DNA of 64,000 nucleotides, taken from the NCBI GenBank assembly GCA_947034895.1, contig OX344765.1:24557001-24621000 (forward strand), written 5' to 3'. This DNA is from Rhytidiadelphus loreus. Taxonomy: Eukaryota; Streptophyta; Bryopsida; Hypnales; Hylocomiaceae. A model generated the notes under the pieces. It was not told the DNA's origin. It saw only the letters and a list, made by a program, of their open reading frames with translations, and searched no databases. Made by a program: the position numbers and the translations under genes. Below, in pieces: positions 61,215-64,000 of this stretch (position 1 is its first letter; the number at the start of each line of letters is the position of its first letter).

Positions 61215-64000
61215 GGACTGCAGCCACTCGATCACTGACTGCATTGACAAATTAAAAAGCCTGGTTGACACAATCAACTGCAGGTGAATTGGTTGCCGTG
61301 GTCAGATGAAAACTAGCTGGGCAGGCCGTGGAAGTGCCGGCAATTGGTGAGTTTGCTTTTCAATCATCATTTTCATGAAATTCCACTTTGGGAATCGATC
61401 GATTTCAAGGAGATGACGTTGATGCTGTTTTTATTGGAAGACTGAGTAGTTGGTGCAAGGTGTGGGGTCGATTGGGGATGCCATTGTTGGGACAAAGACT
61501 TCGAAGCTTGTCGTGAGGCTCATACTTTCGTTGAACCATACTGGCAGCCGTGACTGTTAATTCAATTCCGTAGGCTCAAGTAGTTCAGCCATTAGGTGTC
61601 AATTTCGATCATTCAATTTCTGTGAGGTTTAATCGTCAGTTTTATAAACTAAGCTGTTACTGAACATTCAAGCATAAATAACATTCAAGCATACAGGTAG
61701 AATATTTTGTTGCAGACACGGTAGGTGATTCATTATTGGGAATGCATGCACTTTTTATTAAGGTGCGAATGCCCATGAAATGTAGCTTGTTACTTTGGAT
61801 TACTTTAGGGATTAATGTTTGACTCCTAAACACTCTAAAGTTCATATTCTAGATGATGAACAAAGTGCTGCACATGGAGTGATGTTTCATCCATAGTAAT
61901 GCTTTCGTCTTTACAAAACAACCTCTTCAATATCCAAACCGAGAAAAACAACATCACTTGAACAAAGAGATAAGAAAAAGATGCTACAGCTCAGAAAAGG
62001 GATTAAGGACATTAAAGTGTTAAAGAGACTCACCCACAAGGGCAAAAGCATTCAGTCACCTTTAGTTACCAGATGCTTACAGGAGCTCCTTTTGCATCGA
62101 TCATTCAGTTTGTAAAAACCCTTCCAACTTCACAACCAGTACCAGCCTTAGGTTAGTCCCACTCGATCCAGCTGTTTTTTTCAGTGTATTTTCAAAACTG
62201 TGACGCGTAAGACATAGAATAATGTTCAATCTGCGCTGTCGATCTCTCACTGAGTGTGAACTGATTTGAATGTAACTTAGAATAGAGTTCTATTCATTCG
62301 ATCGAGGTACATGACACAACTCCCAAGTAACATGTCTTTCATTTTCAATCGATCAACTGCAAGGCAGACAGAAGGTTCTCCGAATTCTCTCCAAGTGAAC
62401 TGATCGAACTGAAGTCAGTCCTCCGAACGCGTTCAGTTCCTCAATACTCGGAAGACAGTGTTCATTCATTCATTCATTCACTACTGTAGCTCATTCCATA
62501 ATTGAAGAGTTGAAGAGCTGAAGAGTTGGTGGTCCATTTGGTGTGTCCATTTTGGGTGAAAATCCTCCCTCGAGAAAGCCAGCCGGGAGATCGTTGGACC
62601 CAACTACCAACAATTTAGGCATGAAATCATGAATTGCTGGGAAGACTGATCGATTGGATAAGTTGAAACCTGCAAGCAAGTTTCCGTTCCGTTCAGTTGA
62701 GTACCGACCGGTAGTTCAAGTCAACACCTCCCTGACAGAAAAGAGGTGCAACCCGTGCAGCAAATGATCATAAATCATTCAGATCTCAAGTCCAGAATCA
62801 TTGGGTGTGTGGAGAAATTTTTCTTTTGCCTGGGGGGATTTGGTAGGAGGAATACACCTTTTTTCTAGTATTAAAATTTCTTTTTTAAATCTAAAGAATT
62901 CAATACACACTATTGTAGACCTATTTGGAACAAAATCAAACATGTTTTTATGCAAGTCAAACTCATTTTACAGTTCATTTTGGCTAGCAAAAGCAACCCA
63001 GAAAGCAATGAAGTCCTACTTCAAAAGTAAGTAAGAACTCGTCTATCAAATAGGAAAGCTAGGTCCCTTCAAATCAGTTATATATATATGTTTTTGAAGT
63101 TAAGGAAAATCTTTGTCTTGCCAGGTTAAATTGTCGAGATGAAGCATGATAACTTACAAGAGGTCAACTACTTAGTTAGGTTTATTGTTGACAAATTAAA
63201 GAAATGTCACTCACTTTAAATTATTTAATGTTAATGGAAAGCCTGGAGATTTAGTCATCATAGTCTTTTCTAATTTTCAAGATAACTAAGTGCAAGGCGT
63301 AAATAATTCACCCTTCACATAGCTATTTAATGTAAAATTAGTCGTAATTTTGACCCATTTCTAAAACTATCCCCCACAAATTCCTATGTAAAAATATATC
63401 GCCTATATTCACGAGAACTGAGGGATGATAATTATGGGATAACTACAACTATTTTGAAGATGCACAATTTATTCATATGGGATCCATGATATATACCCCA
63501 ATGTCCCAAAACTGCATGCAAAGAGAACTTCAGAATCCCAACTTCTAACTCTCCAACTACATCCAACATTTTTTTATATTTTAATAATACAAACCATGCT
63601 CAATTCCTTCAATTTTAGTTGTGTTAACTTTGACTAACCAAATACATCTATCATATTTCATGTCAACACTTCAGAATCTCAACTTCTAACTCTCCAATTA
63701 GACATCCAACATTTTTTTAATATTTTAATAATACAAACCATGCTCAATTCCTTCAATTTTAGTTGTGTTAACTCCGACTAACCAGATACATCTATGGCAT
63801 ATTTCATATCAACAGTCAATGTTCCACAATGAAAGGAATGGTACGCAAGCACTCTACAAAAATGGGATATAAGGTAGGGTGCTCTAAACGCAAATACTAA
63901 TACAAAGGTACATTTTGCTTTCTTCAATGTACTAGTAGTGTACACGGGTCGCTTTTAGTGACCACTGCATTTCAACTTCAAAAATTCATAACTAATTCCA
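61215..64000. other. Upstream intergenic DNA, no gene seen
   Basis: No supported coding region. 61,812-62,030 is a worn relative of the TTAACCC-ended MITE at 12,870: it shares the TCATATTCTAGATGATGAA-like core and a TTAA-rich end. An (ATTC)n run lies at 62,461-62,481 and a tandem duplication at 63,529-63,811. The remainder is AT-rich. Confidence 0.55.
63529..63811. repeat. Tandem duplication, about 140 bp x 2
   Basis: Both units start CTTCAGAATCYCAACTTCTA and include ATAATACAAACCATGCTCAA and TTTAGTTGTGTTAACT. A few substitutions and one small indel separate them. Non-coding. Confidence 0.9.

Noticed and set aside
1..64000. tRNA, rRNA or organelle genes
   Set aside because: No cloverleaf with the usual A and B boxes and no ribosomal sequence was noticed on either strand. 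A dedicated scan could still find a tRNA.

Overview
The window looks like nuclear DNA from a land plant. Genes are interrupted by many short GT-AG introns, and the proteins belong to plant families: phytocyanin/early-nodulin-like proteins, a GDSL esterase, retromer VPS35 and a relic of a GABA-type amino-acid transporter. Small GC-rich gene islands sit in very AT-rich DNA full of inverted-repeat elements. The species cannot be fixed from the sequence; a seedless plant is possible, but that is only a guess.

Region by region. 1-4,010 is one copy (A) of a segmental duplication whose partner (B) lies at 41,725-46,327. Both hold a decayed gene of unknown family followed by an orphan exon 2 of an early-nodulin-like (ENODL) gene. 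A also keeps exons of a broken GABA-transporter-like gene. 4,800-13,100 is transposon territory: a foldback MITE, a 4.3 kb element with 1.15 kb terminal inverted repeats (TIRs) and two smaller TIR elements. 13,160-17,300 (C) and 27,110-31,350 (D) are a second pair of related blocks, each with a minus-strand ENODL gene, its promoter and AT-rich upstream DNA. The C gene carries a nonsense mutation; the D gene is intact. Between them, after more MITEs, lies a divergent intact plus-strand ENODL gene (25,745-26,347). 29,500-37,400 is again mobile-element DNA, with two short retroposon insertions, another long-TIR element and a well-defined CACTA-type element with a 3 bp target duplication. 38,222-38,760 is a third intact ENODL gene, followed head-on by a degraded one.

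48,813-57,281 (minus) is a complete VPS35 gene in 22 coding exons that join in frame to 806 residues. 58,369-61,091 (minus) is a complete five-exon GDSL esterase/lipase gene of 338 residues. 61,092-64,000 has no recognised gene.

Functionally, VPS35 is a housekeeping trafficking gene. The ENODL and GDSL products carry signal peptides and probably act at the cell surface or wall. The ENODL group is a birth-and-death array: seven traces, three intact. I did not find a novel multi-gene system. The most interesting material is the ENODL array with foldback elements in its leader regions, the paired unknown gene, and several MITE families that can be defined from this window alone.
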